DNA of 64,000 nt from Aeromonas bestiarum (GCF_000819745.1 NZ_CDDA01000005.1:76914-140913), one strand, 5' to 3'. Numbered from the stretch's first letter, positions 19,299 to 28,489 are shown. Made by a program: numbers and translations. Notes: a model not told the origin generated them from the letters alone.

Positions 19299-19784
19299 AT
19301 GGAATACAACACTTCAGAACTGTGCGACATCTATCAGGACATGGTGGATGTGCTCGAACCCATGCTCTGCTCCTTCGGCGGCCGCGCCTCTTTCGGCGGC
19401 GTCATCACCACAGTCAAATGCTTCGAATCGAATGGCCTGATCCGTGAACTCGTCAAAGAGAACGGCGTCGGCCGCGTGCTGCTGATCGATGGCGGTGGCT
19501 CCATGCGCCGCGCCCTGATCGACAGCGAGATCGCCACTACGGCAGCCGAGAACGAGTGGGAAGGCATCGTCTGCTACGGCTGCGTGCGCGAAGTCGACAT
19601 CCTGGAAGATCTGGATATCGGCATTCAGGCACTGGCCGCCATTCCGGTGGGCGCCGACAGCAAGGACGTGGGGGAGACGGATCTGCCGGTCAACTTCGGT
19701 GGCGTCACCTTCCTGCCGGATGATCATCTCTACGCAGACACCACAGGGGTGATCCTCTCCCCTGAGGCGCTCGATATCGAGTAA
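19299..19784 (+). CDS. rraA: Regulator of RNase E activity RraA
   Basis: 161 aa, the length of E. coli RraA, which binds RNase E and inhibits degradosome activity. Starts [19 protein letters not shown]; family motifs [36 protein letters not shown] and [10 protein letters not shown]. The start at 19299 is fixed by homology; the frame is open further upstream but not conserved. Ribosome site weak. Terminator follows. Confidence 0.96.
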   Translation: MEYNTSELCDIYQDMVDVLEPMLCSFGGRASFGGVITTVKCFESNGLIRELVKENGVGRVLLIDGGGSMRRALIDSEIATTAAENEWEGIVCYGCVREVDILEDLDIGIQALAAIPVGADSKDVGETDLPVNFGGVTFLPDDHLYADTTGVILSPEALDIE

Positions 19785-19805
19785 GCCGCAACCTGAGTTG
19801 TGACG

Positions 19806-19831
19806 ATGGGAGCCTTGGCTCCCATTTTTTA
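19806..19831 (+). terminator. Intrinsic terminator after rraA
   Basis: Stem ATGGGAGC / GCTCCCAT closed by CTTG, followed by TTTTTT. Confidence 0.88.
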
Positions 19832-19848
19832 TGGCTGCAACTTGCTGA

Positions 19849-19960
19849 AAAAAAACAAAAAAAGAGGGCCAGAAGAACTGGCCCTATAACTGGAAGCAAT
19901 GTGAGCAATGTCGTGCCTTCACAAGAAGTCCATCACGTTGGAACGAATGAAGTCTTTCCC
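19849..19960 (-). ncRNA. ryhB: RyhB-type iron-regulated small RNA
   Basis: On the minus strand bases 19916-19889 are identical, over 28 nt, to the conserved pairing core of E. coli RyhB as I recall it (GCACGACATTGCTCACATTG continuing CTTCCAGT). The core is followed 3 nt later by an intrinsic terminator: 8-bp stem AGGGCCAG / CTGGCCCT, loop TTCTT, then C and two long T-runs (19863-19848). Upstream is a Fur box at 19975-19989. The 5' end is inferred at about 19960, giving a transcript of about 110 nt versus 90 nt in E. coli. RyhB with Hfq represses iron-using proteins (sdhC, sodB and others) when iron is scarce. The gene lies in a 273-bp gap between convergent rraA and yhhQ. Confidence 0.92.
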
Positions 19961-19974
19961 GGAAAACAAGTTAA

Positions 19975-19989
19975 CAATAATCATTCTCA
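19975..19989 (-). promoter_or_regulatory. Fur box over the ryhB promoter
   Basis: TGAGAATGATTATTG on the minus strand matches 11 of the 14 defined bases of the 7-1-7 Fur consensus TGATAATNATTATCA. It sits just upstream of the predicted ryhB start, where Fur-Fe2+ would block transcription. Confidence 0.82.
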
Positions 19990-20021
19990 TTTAACTAAGC
20001 AACTCTTATTTGCCAAACGTG

Positions 20022-20053
20022 CAAAAAAATTGACCACCGCTGGGGTGGTCAAT
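20022..20053 (-). terminator. Intrinsic terminator after yhhQ
   Basis: 10-bp stem ATTGACCACC / GGTGGTCAAT with a 5-nt loop. The seven A bases at 20023-20029 give a U-run on the minus strand. It lies between yhhQ and the ryhB Fur box. Confidence 0.9.
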
Positions 20054-20057
20054 TGCA

Positions 20058-20732
20058 TCAGGCCTGGCGCGTCGCCGTTTGCAGGCCGGCCAATCCGGCC
20101 TCGCCCACCAGCTTGCGGCTGAGATAACGCAGCAAGACGCCGTAGAGAGGCACAAACAAACCAAGGCTTATCAGCAACTTGAATACATAGTCCACGGTTG
20201 CGATCTCGACCCAGTGCTCGGCCATGAAGGGATCCGTGCTGCGCCAGAAGGCGATGCTGAAGAAAGCGATGGTATCCACCAGGTTGCCAAACAGGGTCGA
20301 GGCGGCTGGCGCCACCCACCAGGCCCTGAGCAGCCGCAGCCGGTTGAATACCACCACGTCCATGAACTGGCCCACCAGATAGGCCATGAAGCTGGCCAGC
20401 GCGATACGCGCCACGAACAGATTGAACTCCGCCAGATTGCCCATGCCCTGATAACTGCCCTCGAAGAACAGCACGGAGAGCACATAGGAAACGGCCAGCG
20501 CAGGCAACATCACGGTCTGGATGATCTTGCGCGCCAGACCGGCACCGAAGATCCGCACCGTCAGATCGGTGGCCAGGAAGATGAACGGGAAGCTGAAGGC
20601 ACCCCAGGTAGTGTGGAAGCCGAAGATGGTGATCGGTAGCTGCACCAGATAGTTGCTGCTGGCGATGATCAGGATGTGGAACAACGAGAGGCGCACCAGC
20701 GCCGTCTGGTGCTGAGCAGGGGTCAAATTCAT
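20058..20732 (-). CDS. yhhQ: Queuosine precursor transporter YhhQ
   Basis: 224-aa inner-membrane protein (E. coli 221) importing 7-cyano-7-deazaguanine/preQ1-type precursors for tRNA queuosine. Six hydrophobic helices; family segments GAFSFPFIFLATDLTVRIFG, AYLVGQFMDVVVFNRLR and STLFGNLVDTIAFFSIAFW. The ATG at 20732 (MNLTPAQHQ) is used; AAGG 7 nt upstream is part of the riboswitch at 20738-20770. The longer frame upstream runs through the riboswitch and promoter and is discarded. Confidence 0.93.
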   Translation of the reverse strand: MNLTPAQHQTALVRLSLFHILIIASSNYLVQLPITIFGFHTTWGAFSFPFIFLATDLTVRIFGAGLARKIIQTVMLPALAVSYVLSVLFFEGSYQGMGNLAEFNLFVARIALASFMAYLVGQFMDVVVFNRLRLLRAWWVAPAASTLFGNLVDTIAFFSIAFWRSTDPFMAEHWVEIATVDYVFKLLISLGLFVPLYGVLLRYLSRKLVGEAGLAGLQTATRQA

Positions 20733-20737
20733 ATTGT

Positions 20738-20770
20738 GACCTTTTTGGTTAATGGGGTTAGGGAACCCAT
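20738..20770 (-). promoter_or_regulatory. preQ1-I riboswitch in the yhhQ leader
   Basis: Minus-strand sequence ATGGGTTCCCTAACCCCATT then AACCAAAAAGG closely follows the Thermoanaerobacter preQ1-I aptamer (CUGGGUCGCAGUAACCCCAG plus an A-rich tail ending AAGG). P1 is AUGGG/CCCAU, the CUAACCCC segment holds the specificity C, and the A-rich tail ends in the yhhQ Shine-Dalgarno AAGG, which can pair with the loop C residues. Predicted outcome: ligand binding forms the pseudoknot and blocks translation of the transporter. Confidence 0.85.
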
Positions 20771-20802
20771 ACCGCCACCATTGGCGATAATTGAGGGGCG
20801 AG

Positions 20803-20830
20803 ATTATACGCCCCCCAACTGATAGTTCAA
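20803..20830 (-). promoter_or_regulatory. Sigma-70 promoter of yhhQ
   Basis: TTGAAC (-35), 16-bp spacer, TATAAT (-10) on the minus strand; start near 20796, about 25 nt before the riboswitch. The -10 is framed by an inverted repeat GGGGCG/CGCCCC. Confidence 0.75.
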
Positions 20831-20901
20831 TCTTTATGCTGTTGATTCGACCAGCGGCCATTGTCATCGAAGGGCAAGGTCATGCGCCCCAAACAGCCCG
20901 T

Positions 20902-21189
20902 TCAGCCGCTATGCTGGCGACCGAGCCAGAGCAATACCTCGCGATCGACCGGCTGTACCGCCGTCAGCCAGCAACCGCTATGGTGTTCATACTCCAGCCT
21001 GAGCTGGCTGCCTTCAAATTCCAGCAACCAGCCGTGGCGATCGGCGCCCCACTCCTTGTCGAGCAGCCTGAGCTCCCACTCCTGCAGCAAGGCCTCGGCC
21101 AGCGCCGGGAAGGTATCCCAGCAGAGCCCGGGGCAATCCAGCATCAGCACGGCCGACTCAATGTCTGTCCGCGTTACACGCCAATTCAT
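20902..21189 (-). CDS. Small conserved-type protein downstream of selO
   Basis: 95 aa, acidic, Trp/Leu-rich (DCPGLCWDTFPALAEALLQE, VDREVLLWLGRQHSG); no signal peptide or membrane helix. It begins 10 nt after the selO stop and is thus cotranscribed. It resembles short uncharacterised proteins of marine gammaproteobacteria (possibly DUF3630), but I cannot confirm the family. Function unknown. Confidence 0.7.
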   Translation of the reverse strand: MNWRVTRTDIESAVLMLDCPGLCWDTFPALAEALLQEWELRLLDKEWGADRHGWLLEFEGSQLRLEYEHHSGCWLTAVQPVDREVLLWLGRQHSG

Positions 21190-21199
21190 CTCTCATCCC

Positions 21200-22627
21200 T
21201 CAACTGCTGCAAGAAAGCTCGCCACCGCAATACCACTGGGGAACCGGTGTCGCCAGGTCGTCATACTCGGGTTGTTCGTCATAGGGGTGCTGCAAGGCCG
21301 CAAACAACCGCTCGAACGGAGTCATATCCCCCGCCTCGGCGGCATCTATCGCCTGCTGGGCCAGGGCATTGCGCAGCACGTACTTGGGATTGACGGCGTC
21401 CATCTGCCGCTTGCGGGCGGCATCCTCGCCTCCCTCCCGCACCAGTCGCGCCCGATAGCGCGCGAGCCACTGCTGCCAGAGCGCAGGATCCGGCAGCAGT
21501 GCCAACAGGGAGGCGGGCAAATCCCCCTGCTGAGTAACCTCACCCAGCCGGCGCAGGAAGAGGTGATAGTCCACTCCCTGGCTCGCCAACAGCCGGAACA
21601 GCTCGCGGAACAGCGCCGGGTCCTCCTCTTCCCACACCGCCAGCCCGAGCCGGGCGCGCATCAGTTCGGAGTAGTGCAGCATCAATTGATGTTCATACTC
21701 GGCCAGCGCGGCGGCCAGGGCCTCGCCGTCCACATGGTCCGCCAGCGCCTGCGCCAGCTTCTGCAGGTTCCAGTAACCCACCGCCGGCTGCTGATCCAGC
21801 GCGTAGCGGCCACCCGGATCCGAGTGATTGCAGACAAAGTCCGGCACATAGGCATCGATGAAACCGTAGGGACCGTAATCCAGGGTCAGCCCGAGCAGCG
21901 ACATGTTGTCGGTGTTCATCACGCCGTGGCAGAAACCGGCGGCCTGCCACTTGGCGATGAGCCGCGCGGTACGCCGCACCACCTCGGCAAACAGTTCGGC
22001 CCCGTTGTTCAGCTCGGGGAAGTGGTGACGCAGCAGATAGTCGATGAGCAGCTGTATCTTCTCTCCCTGCCCGCTCCAGGCGAAATATTCGATATGACCG
22101 AAACGCAGGTGGCTCGGGGCTGTGCGCAGCACTGTCGCCCCGCGTTCTTCCTGTTCCCGGTAGACAGGCTCCTGGCTGCCAACCAGCACCAGCGCCCGGG
22201 TGGTGGGAATGCCGAGGGCATGCAACGCCTCGGAGGCGAGATACTCGCGGATGCTGGAGCGCAGCACGGCACGACCGTCACCGAAGCGGGAGAAGGGGGT
22301 CTTGCCCGCCCCCTTCAGATGCAGATCCCAGCCCTGACCATCCGGCGCCAGCTGCTCCCCCAGCAGCAGCGCACGGCCATCGCCGAGCCGCGGGCTGTAA
22401 CCACCGAACTGATGACCCGCATAGACCTGGGCCACCGGCTGCATGCCGGGCAGCGGCTGGCCCAGACCACAACAGGCAAGCCAGTCTGTTTCGCCGACAT
22501 CGCCCAGTCCCAACTCGTTCAGCAGGCCGTGGTTGAGGTGCAGCAAGCTGGGCTCGCACAGCGGCTGGGGGGCCACGGGCTCACAGGCCCAGGGCAGTTC
22601 GGTGGCGAAAGTGTTGATCAGCTTCAT
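21200..22627 (-). CDS. selO: Protein adenylyltransferase SelO (YdiU)
   Basis: 475-aa pseudokinase-fold enzyme that transfers AMP from ATP to Ser/Thr/Tyr of target proteins, linked to redox stress. Visible: GHQFGGYSPRLGDGRALLLG (glycine-rich ATP loop, flipped orientation), KGAGKTPFSRFGDGRAVLRS, CHGVMNTDNMSLLGLTLDYG (metal-binding Asn/Asp) and the C-terminal SCSS, the Cys position that is selenocysteine in eukaryotes. Length matches E. coli YdiU. Divergent from the cytochrome c gene. Confidence 0.95.
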   Translation of the reverse strand: MKLINTFATELPWACEPVAPQPLCEPSLLHLNHGLLNELGLGDVGETDWLACCGLGQPLPGMQPVAQVYAGHQFGGYSPRLGDGRALLLGEQLAPDGQGWDLHLKGAGKTPFSRFGDGRAVLRSSIREYLASEALHALGIPTTRALVLVGSQEPVYREQEERGATVLRTAPSHLRFGHIEYFAWSGQGEKIQLLIDYLLRHHFPELNNGAELFAEVVRRTARLIAKWQAAGFCHGVMNTDNMSLLGLTLDYGPYGFIDAYVPDFVCNHSDPGGRYALDQQPAVGYWNLQKLAQALADHVDGEALAAALAEYEHQLMLHYSELMRARLGLAVWEEEDPALFRELFRLLASQGVDYHLFLRRLGEVTQQGDLPASLLALLPDPALWQQWLARYRARLVREGGEDAARKRQMDAVNPKYVLRNALAQQAIDAAEAGDMTPFERLFAALQHPYDEQPEYDDLATPVPQWYCGGELSCSS

Positions 22628-22731
22628 GGTAGTGCGATTCGTCCCTGCGTATGCTCGTGTTACTCTTTATACCGCCGTCGGCCGAGTTCGGCTAACAGGT
22701 GATCGCGCTATTTCATTTCAAGGAGAAGAAG

Positions 22732-23031
22732 ATGCAAAGATGGTTGGGCACCCTGCCCCTGCTGATGTTGTTGTGGGGACAGGCCCAGGCGGCCGATATC
22801 GAGGCGGGCAAGGCCAAGGCGGCGGTCTGCTCCGCCTGCCATGGGGTCGAGGGCAAGGCACTGATCCCCAACTATCCCCATCTGGCCGGCCAGAATGCCG
22901 CCTATCTGGTGAAACAGCTGAAAGCCTTCAAGGAGGGCAGTCGCAAGGAACCCCTGATGCTGCCCTTCATGGCGCCGCTCACCGAGGCCGACATGGAGAA
23001 CCTGGCGGCCTATTACGCCAGCTTGAAATAA
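22732..23031 (+). CDS. Periplasmic c-type cytochrome (class I)
   Basis: 99-aa small cytochrome c. Signal peptide [20 protein letters not shown] then the mature part starting [10 protein letters not shown]. One haem motif CSACH at about residues 36-40, with the distal Met probably in LMLPFMAPL. Closest in form to the cytochrome c4/c553 half-domain ([20 protein letters not shown]). AAGGAGAAGAAG precedes the ATG at 22732; the frame open from 22699 is not used. Likely a soluble electron carrier for respiratory oxidases or reductases. Confidence 0.92.
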   Translation: MQRWLGTLPLLMLLWGQAQAADIEAGKAKAAVCSACHGVEGKALIPNYPHLAGQNAAYLVKQLKAFKEGSRKEPLMLPFMAPLTEADMENLAAYYASLK

Positions 23032-23098
23032 CCTCTCTGCGCCCGACGGACGGGCGCCCCATTCCTGATTTTCCCTCATCCAGGAGTGCACCTGCTGC

Positions 23099-23124
23099 GG
23101 TCGATTAGGCTTCGCTAATCGACC
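23099..23124. repeat. 10-bp inverted repeat at the recQ 3' end
   Basis: GGTCGATTAG / CTAATCGACC with loop GCTTCG, ending exactly one base before the recQ stop codon (minus). No T-run. It resembles short dispersed palindromes found at gene ends in enterobacteria and pseudomonads, and may act in termination or mRNA protection. Confidence 0.6.
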
Positions 23125-24948
<1,824 letters not shown>

Positions 24949-25081
24949 GGGCTCTCCTTTGGGGTCGCCATTCTAAAGCAGCCGCCGCTCACAATAAACC
25001 TGCCATTGCGACTGTTAAGGAAGTGTTGCAGACTGGCTGGAGTTTTTACTCGGCTTTGATGACAGGGATCGGTATCAGAGA

Positions 25082-25546
25082 ATGAAACACATGCTGAAGA
25101 AGATGGCGCTCAGTGGCATTGCCAACCTGTTCGCCGAGCGGATGCCGTTCAACAAGCTGATTGGCATGCAGGTGACCCACTACGACTTCGAGAAGGTGGA
25201 GCTGCGCATCAAGATGGATGACAAGCTGATCGGCAACCCCTTCCACAACATCTTGCACGGCGGCGTCACCGCCAGCCTGCTGGATGTGGCCGGCGGCATG
25301 ATAGTCGCCGCCTCCTGCATCGACGAGCTGGAAGACTTCTCCCCCAGCTACCTCAAGGAGCGCTTCTCTCGCCTCGGCACTATAGATCTGCGGGTGGACT
25401 ACCTGCGTCCGGGCCGCGGCAACGAGTTCATCGCCACCGCCCACATCATCCGCGCCGGCAGCAAGGTCGCCGTCGCCCGAATGGAACTGCACAACGAAGA
25501 GGGCACCCACATCGCCTTCGGTACCGGCACCTATCTGGTGGGCTGA
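25082..25546 (+). CDS. yigI: Hotdog-fold acyl-CoA thioesterase YigI
   Basis: 154 aa, PaaI-like thioesterase. HGG motif NILHGGVTASLLDVAGGM (catalytic Asp in the helix) and the very conserved block LGTIDLRVDYLRPGRGNEFI shared with E. coli YigI, followed by VARMELHNEEGTHIA. Predicted to hydrolyse acyl-CoA thioesters in the cytoplasm. Start at 25082; MLKKMALS nine bases later is an alternative. Confidence 0.9.
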   Translation: MKHMLKKMALSGIANLFAERMPFNKLIGMQVTHYDFEKVELRIKMDDKLIGNPFHNILHGGVTASLLDVAGGMIVAASCIDELEDFSPSYLKERFSRLGTIDLRVDYLRPGRGNEFIATAHIIRAGSKVAVARMELHNEEGTHIAFGTGTYLVG

Positions 25547-25572
25547 CTCACCCATTGCATAAAAACCACGCT

Positions 25573-25594
25573 GCTAATCTGATTTTAATCATTA
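25573..25594. other. Imperfect palindrome upstream of the AbiTii-like gene
   Basis: CTAA(TC)TGATT-TT-AATCATTAG: nested CTAA/TTAG and TGATT/AATCA arms with one 2-nt bulge, about 75 bp before the ATG at 25670. Could be an operator or a weak terminator for yigI (no T-run). Confidence 0.35.
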
Positions 25595-25669
25595 GAATCC
25601 TTACCCCCTCTGCCGCCCACGGGTCCATACTGAAATTCGGGATTGTGTGCAGAGGGAGGATTGCAGGCG

Positions 25670-26197
25670 ATGAGTGCGAAACTGGCCACCAAACCATCCA
25701 GAGCCTTGTTGACACAGCTCGAGTCCATGCTCGACGAGGTGCAGACACCCGAGTGTCGCCACTGGCTGGAACAGGAGCTTGAGGGATACTCTCTCTGTTC
25801 GCCCCTGCCCTGGTATCGCATCGTAGCCTGTCGGCAACGCGGTCACTTCTTGGATCTGAAGACGGGAAAATATTTGACCTGTCATATCAACAGTCAAACG
25901 CTAAGCCAACGCGATCTGGCCCAGATTCAGTTCATCTATGCCCGTGAACCCGCCGCCCATTATCTACTGCAACGCAATTCCGGTATTGAACCCTGGCCAG
26001 AGCAGCTGCTGGAAGATTATCAAGAGCAGTTGATCCCCGGCCATTTATGCCTGCAAGCCTGGCATGAGCCCGTGTCTTCATTACGTTCACAACTGATGGA
26101 GGGAATCGAACATTTCATTAGTGAGTACCCCAAGCACGCGGCCTTGCAACCTCAACACAGCTTCAAGGCATTGCGGCATCAGCACTGGCATATCTGA
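25670..26197 (+). CDS. Uncharacterised protein with AbiTii-like N-terminal motif
   Basis: 175 aa. N-terminal ~60 residues (ALLTQLESMLDEV, then CRHWLEQELEGY, then LPWYRIV) resemble the AbiTii domain pattern (...W...ELNGY....PdYR). The remaining part (about 60-175) is not recognised. ATG at 25670 chosen because GGAGGA lies 9 nt upstream. The gene stands alone between yigI and tRNA-Pro, with its own terminator at 26293. An abortive-infection role is a guess from the domain only. Confidence 0.65.
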   Translation: MSAKLATKPSRALLTQLESMLDEVQTPECRHWLEQELEGYSLCSPLPWYRIVACRQRGHFLDLKTGKYLTCHINSQTLSQRDLAQIQFIYAREPAAHYLLQRNSGIEPWPEQLLEDYQEQLIPGHLCLQAWHEPVSSLRSQLMEGIEHFISEYPKHAALQPQHSFKALRHQHWHI

Positions 26198-26292
26198 GTA
26201 AGCGCCTAGGGCGCAAGGAGGGCACCATAGACAAGACCCATAGCGAGATTGCCACAATCTAGAGTGCCGGAGTCAGGATCAGACTCCACCCT

Positions 26293-26318
26293 GGGCCACC
26301 GAGCGGTGGCCCTTTTAA
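26293..26318 (+). terminator. Terminator-like hairpin downstream of the AbiTii-like gene
   Basis: 8-bp stem GGGCCACC / GGTGGCCC, loop GAGC, tail TTTTAAT. Confidence 0.75.
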
Positions 26319-26386
26319 TGTCTGCGCACCACGACGGCAGCCGGATAGATGAGCAAGAAAGCCGCATCGGTATCGATATGCCACCA

Positions 26387-26463
26387 CCAGCAACCAGCAA
26401 CCAGCAACCAGCAACCAGCAACCAGCAACCAGCAACCAGCAACCAGCAACCAGCAACCAGCAA
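26387..26463. repeat. Tandem heptamer repeat, 11 copies of CCAGCAA
   Basis: Eleven perfect head-to-tail copies of CCAGCAA (77 bp). It lies in non-coding DNA between the terminator at 26293 and the terminator/tRNA-Pro block. A 7-bp unit is prone to slipped-strand copy-number change. Confidence 0.95.
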
Positions 26464-26499
26464 GATATTCCGTAGCGGGATCGGTAAAATCCAGATGTG

Positions 26500-26527
26500 A
26501 AAAGGCCGCTCATTGAGCGGCCTTTTC
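26500..26527. terminator. Bidirectional terminator after tRNA-Pro
   Basis: 12-bp perfect stem AAAAGGCCGCTC / GAGCGGCCTTTT with a 3-nt loop; on the minus strand it follows the tRNA 3' end by 5 nt. Confidence 0.9.
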
Positions 26528-26532
26528 TAATA

Positions 26533-26609
<77 letters not shown>

Positions 26610-26625
26610 ATGTCTGCGGGGCGAG

Positions 26626-26654
26626 AATTTACCTAATGCCCCGACATGACACAA
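26626..26654 (-). promoter_or_regulatory. tRNA-Pro promoter with GC-rich discriminator
   Basis: TTGTGT, 17-bp spacer, TAAATT on the minus strand, followed by CTCGCCCCGC. Such a GC-rich discriminator is typical of stringently controlled stable-RNA promoters. Confidence 0.7.
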
Positions 26655-26763
26655 GCCTTTTTTGTGTTTTAAGGGAAAAAAATGGCCGTTCGTTCAACTA
26701 TTCAGCGCTTTGGCACCGGGTTCACAGAAAGGGTGCAGGGACGTGACATTTTTCCAACCCATC

Positions 26764-27480
26764 CTAGGGAAGCTGAAATTCGGCCGGCCCCAGCAAACGG
26801 CGACGCCAGTCGGCCACCACCCCATGCTCCAGCCAGTTGGCCGCATGCTGGCGCCAATTGGGAGAGAGCGCCGGATTCTCCAGCAGCAACAGCAGATCCG
26901 CTTCGTCCCGTAGCTGATTGAACAGGATATCGGCGGTGCGTTTCACCGTCAGGGCGGGATAGGGCCTGTCGACCAATTCCATCGTCTCCTGCGGTGCGAC
27001 AGTCCCCTCCTCCAGCACCCGCAACAGCCAGCCACAACGACCATTGAGCTGCATCACCTGTGACATCTGGCCATAGCCGAAACGCTGGTTGAGCTTGAAA
27101 CAGGGGGATCTCGGCTGACTTATCTGGATCAGCGCCTCACCGAGTCGATAGACATCGCCGATACAGGCCTCAACCTCGGTCAGCCCGAGACCGGACAGGT
27201 TCTCGCCAAAGGCGGCGGGTTGCCAGGGCGTACGCGGTGCGGCCAGGCCCAGCGCTGCTTGCCAGTTGTGCCACCAGGGGTAGTGATCGGCGGGATAGTA
27301 GTGCAGTGCGCGATCCGGGCCGCCGTGATGGCGCTGGTCGCTCTGTTCATCTCCCTCCAGGCCAGAAAAACTGCACCACAGGGGATTGCCTGCCACATGC
27401 TTGTCGATGGCACTGACGAGAGCGGGAGCCAGTTCGGCATTCATCTCGGCGCTCTGGCCGATAAAGAGGGAGATCCGCAT
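26764..27480 (-). CDS. yiiM: MOSC-domain protein, YiiM-like
   Basis: 238 aa. MOSC fold that uses molybdenum cofactor; E. coli YiiM detoxifies N-hydroxylated bases. The start MRISLFIGQ... leads into GLEGDEQSDQRHHGGPDRAL. The conserved cysteine block is ISQPRSPCFKLNQRFG, and a C-terminal 3-alpha domain follows (about 170-238). AGGAGA lies 5 nt upstream of the ATG at 27480. The start region is folded into an inverted repeat (27471-27514). Confidence 0.88.
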   Translation of the reverse strand: MRISLFIGQSAEMNAELAPALVSAIDKHVAGNPLWCSFSGLEGDEQSDQRHHGGPDRALHYYPADHYPWWHNWQAALGLAAPRTPWQPAAFGENLSGLGLTEVEACIGDVYRLGEALIQISQPRSPCFKLNQRFGYGQMSQVMQLNGRCGWLLRVLEEGTVAPQETMELVDRPYPALTVKRTADILFNQLRDEADLLLLLENPALSPNWRQHAANWLEHGVVADWRRRLLGPAEFQLP

Positions 27481-27514
27481 TCCATTCTCCTGACGGATGA
27501 GAGAATGCGGATCT
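27471..27514 (-). promoter_or_regulatory. 12-bp inverted repeat enclosing the yiiM RBS and start codon
   Basis: Perfect arms AGATCCGCATTC and GAATGCGGATCT separated by 20 nt. In the message the start codon lies in the 3' arm and the AGGAGA site in the loop, so the hairpin could hinder initiation. Confidence 0.7.
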
Positions 27515-27516
27515 TA

Positions 27517-27565
27517 GGGGCTGTTGACGCTGCGGCGCAAGCCATGTTGCGGCGTCAACAGCCCC
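27517..27565. repeat. Large hairpin between potI and yiiM
   Basis: 14-bp perfect arms GGGGCTGTTGACGC / GCGTCAACAGCCCC around a 21-nt loop, starting 4 nt after the potI stop (minus). No T-run, so probably a 3'-end stabiliser or factor-assisted terminator of the polyamine operon. Confidence 0.75.
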
Positions 27566-27569
27566 GGGG

Positions 27570-28412
27570 TCAGGCGACGGCCTGCATCTGGGTGGTCATG
27601 GCAATCTCGGCACGGCGGCGTTTCTCCGCCTTGGCCATCAGATACCAGCTGCCAAAGGTGAACAGTGACACCGACAGCAGGATCAGGCTGGCTACCGCGT
27701 TGATCTCGGGTTTCACCCCGAGCCGCACCGCCGAGAAGACTTCCATCGGCAGGGTAGTGGCGCCCGGACCCGAGACGAAGCTCGCCAGCACCAGATCATC
27801 CAGTGACAGGGCGAACGACATCATGCCGCCCGCCGCCAGCGAGGGGGCTATCATGGGGATGGTGATCAGGAAGAACACCTTCCAGGGTTTGGCCCCCAGA
27901 TCCATGGCCGCCTCCTCAATGGAGAGATCCAGTTCCCGCAGGCGCGCCGACACCACGATCGCCACGTAGGCGGTACAGAAGGTGGTGTGGGCGATCCAGA
28001 TGGTCAGCATGCCCCGCTCGGCCGGCCAGCCAATCAGCTGGGCCATGGCCACGAACAGCAGCAACAGCGACAGACCCGTGATCACCTCGGGCATGACCAG
28101 GGGCGCCGTCACCAGGCCACCGAACAGGGTGCGACCGCGGAAGTGCGGGATCCGGGTCAGCACGAAGGCCGCCATGGTCCCCAGCGCCACCGCCGCAATG
28201 GCGGTATAGAAGGCGATCTCCAGCGAGCGCAACACAGAGCCAATCAGCTGCTTGTTGTCGAGCAGGCCGAAGTACCACTTCAGCGACCAGCCCCCCCACA
28301 CAGTCACCAGCTTGGAGGCGTTGAAGGAGTAGATCACCATGATGACCATGGGCAGGTAAATAAACAGCAATCCCAGCCACAACATCAGCTTGGCAAAACC
28401 AAAGCGCCTCAT
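27570..28412 (-). CDS. potI: Polyamine ABC transporter permease PotI (SpuH)
   Basis: 280-aa inner-membrane permease with six helices, the second of the PotFGHI importer for putrescine/spermidine. The cytoplasmic EAA loop EEAAMDLGAKPWKVFFLITI contacts the ATPase. Its ATG overlaps the stop of a mini-ORF that duplicates the potH tail (28409-28489). Last gene of the operon. Confidence 0.95.
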   Translation of the reverse strand: MRRFGFAKLMLWLGLLFIYLPMVIMVIYSFNASKLVTVWGGWSLKWYFGLLDNKQLIGSVLRSLEIAFYTAIAAVALGTMAAFVLTRIPHFRGRTLFGGLVTAPLVMPEVITGLSLLLLFVAMAQLIGWPAERGMLTIWIAHTTFCTAYVAIVVSARLRELDLSIEEAAMDLGAKPWKVFFLITIPMIAPSLAAGGMMSFALSLDDLVLASFVSGPGATTLPMEVFSAVRLGVKPEINAVASLILLSVSLFTFGSWYLMAKAEKRRRAEIAMTTQMQAVA

Positions 28413-28489
28413 ACTTTACCCTCCAGCTCTTTGGCCTGGTTGCAGTTGAACAGGGATGACAGGGGGACTATCAGCAGTTCCTTTTTCAT
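28409..28489 (-). pseudogene. Mini-ORF: duplicated potH 3' end
   Basis: 26-codon ORF whose last residues (FNCNQAKELEGKV) copy the potH C-terminus (FNRNQAKELEGKV); the preceding LLIVPL also matches potH LIVPIIL. Its ATG overlaps the potH stop (ATGA) and its TGA overlaps the potI ATG, the same junction repeated. It is thus a remnant of an approximately 75-bp tandem duplication that still bridges translation from potH to potI. It probably has no protein function. Confidence 0.8.

Noticed and set aside
19901..20122. 73-codon plus-strand ORF between rraA and yhhQ
   Set aside because: It crosses the ryhB gene, its Fur box and the yhhQ terminator, and has no protein features.
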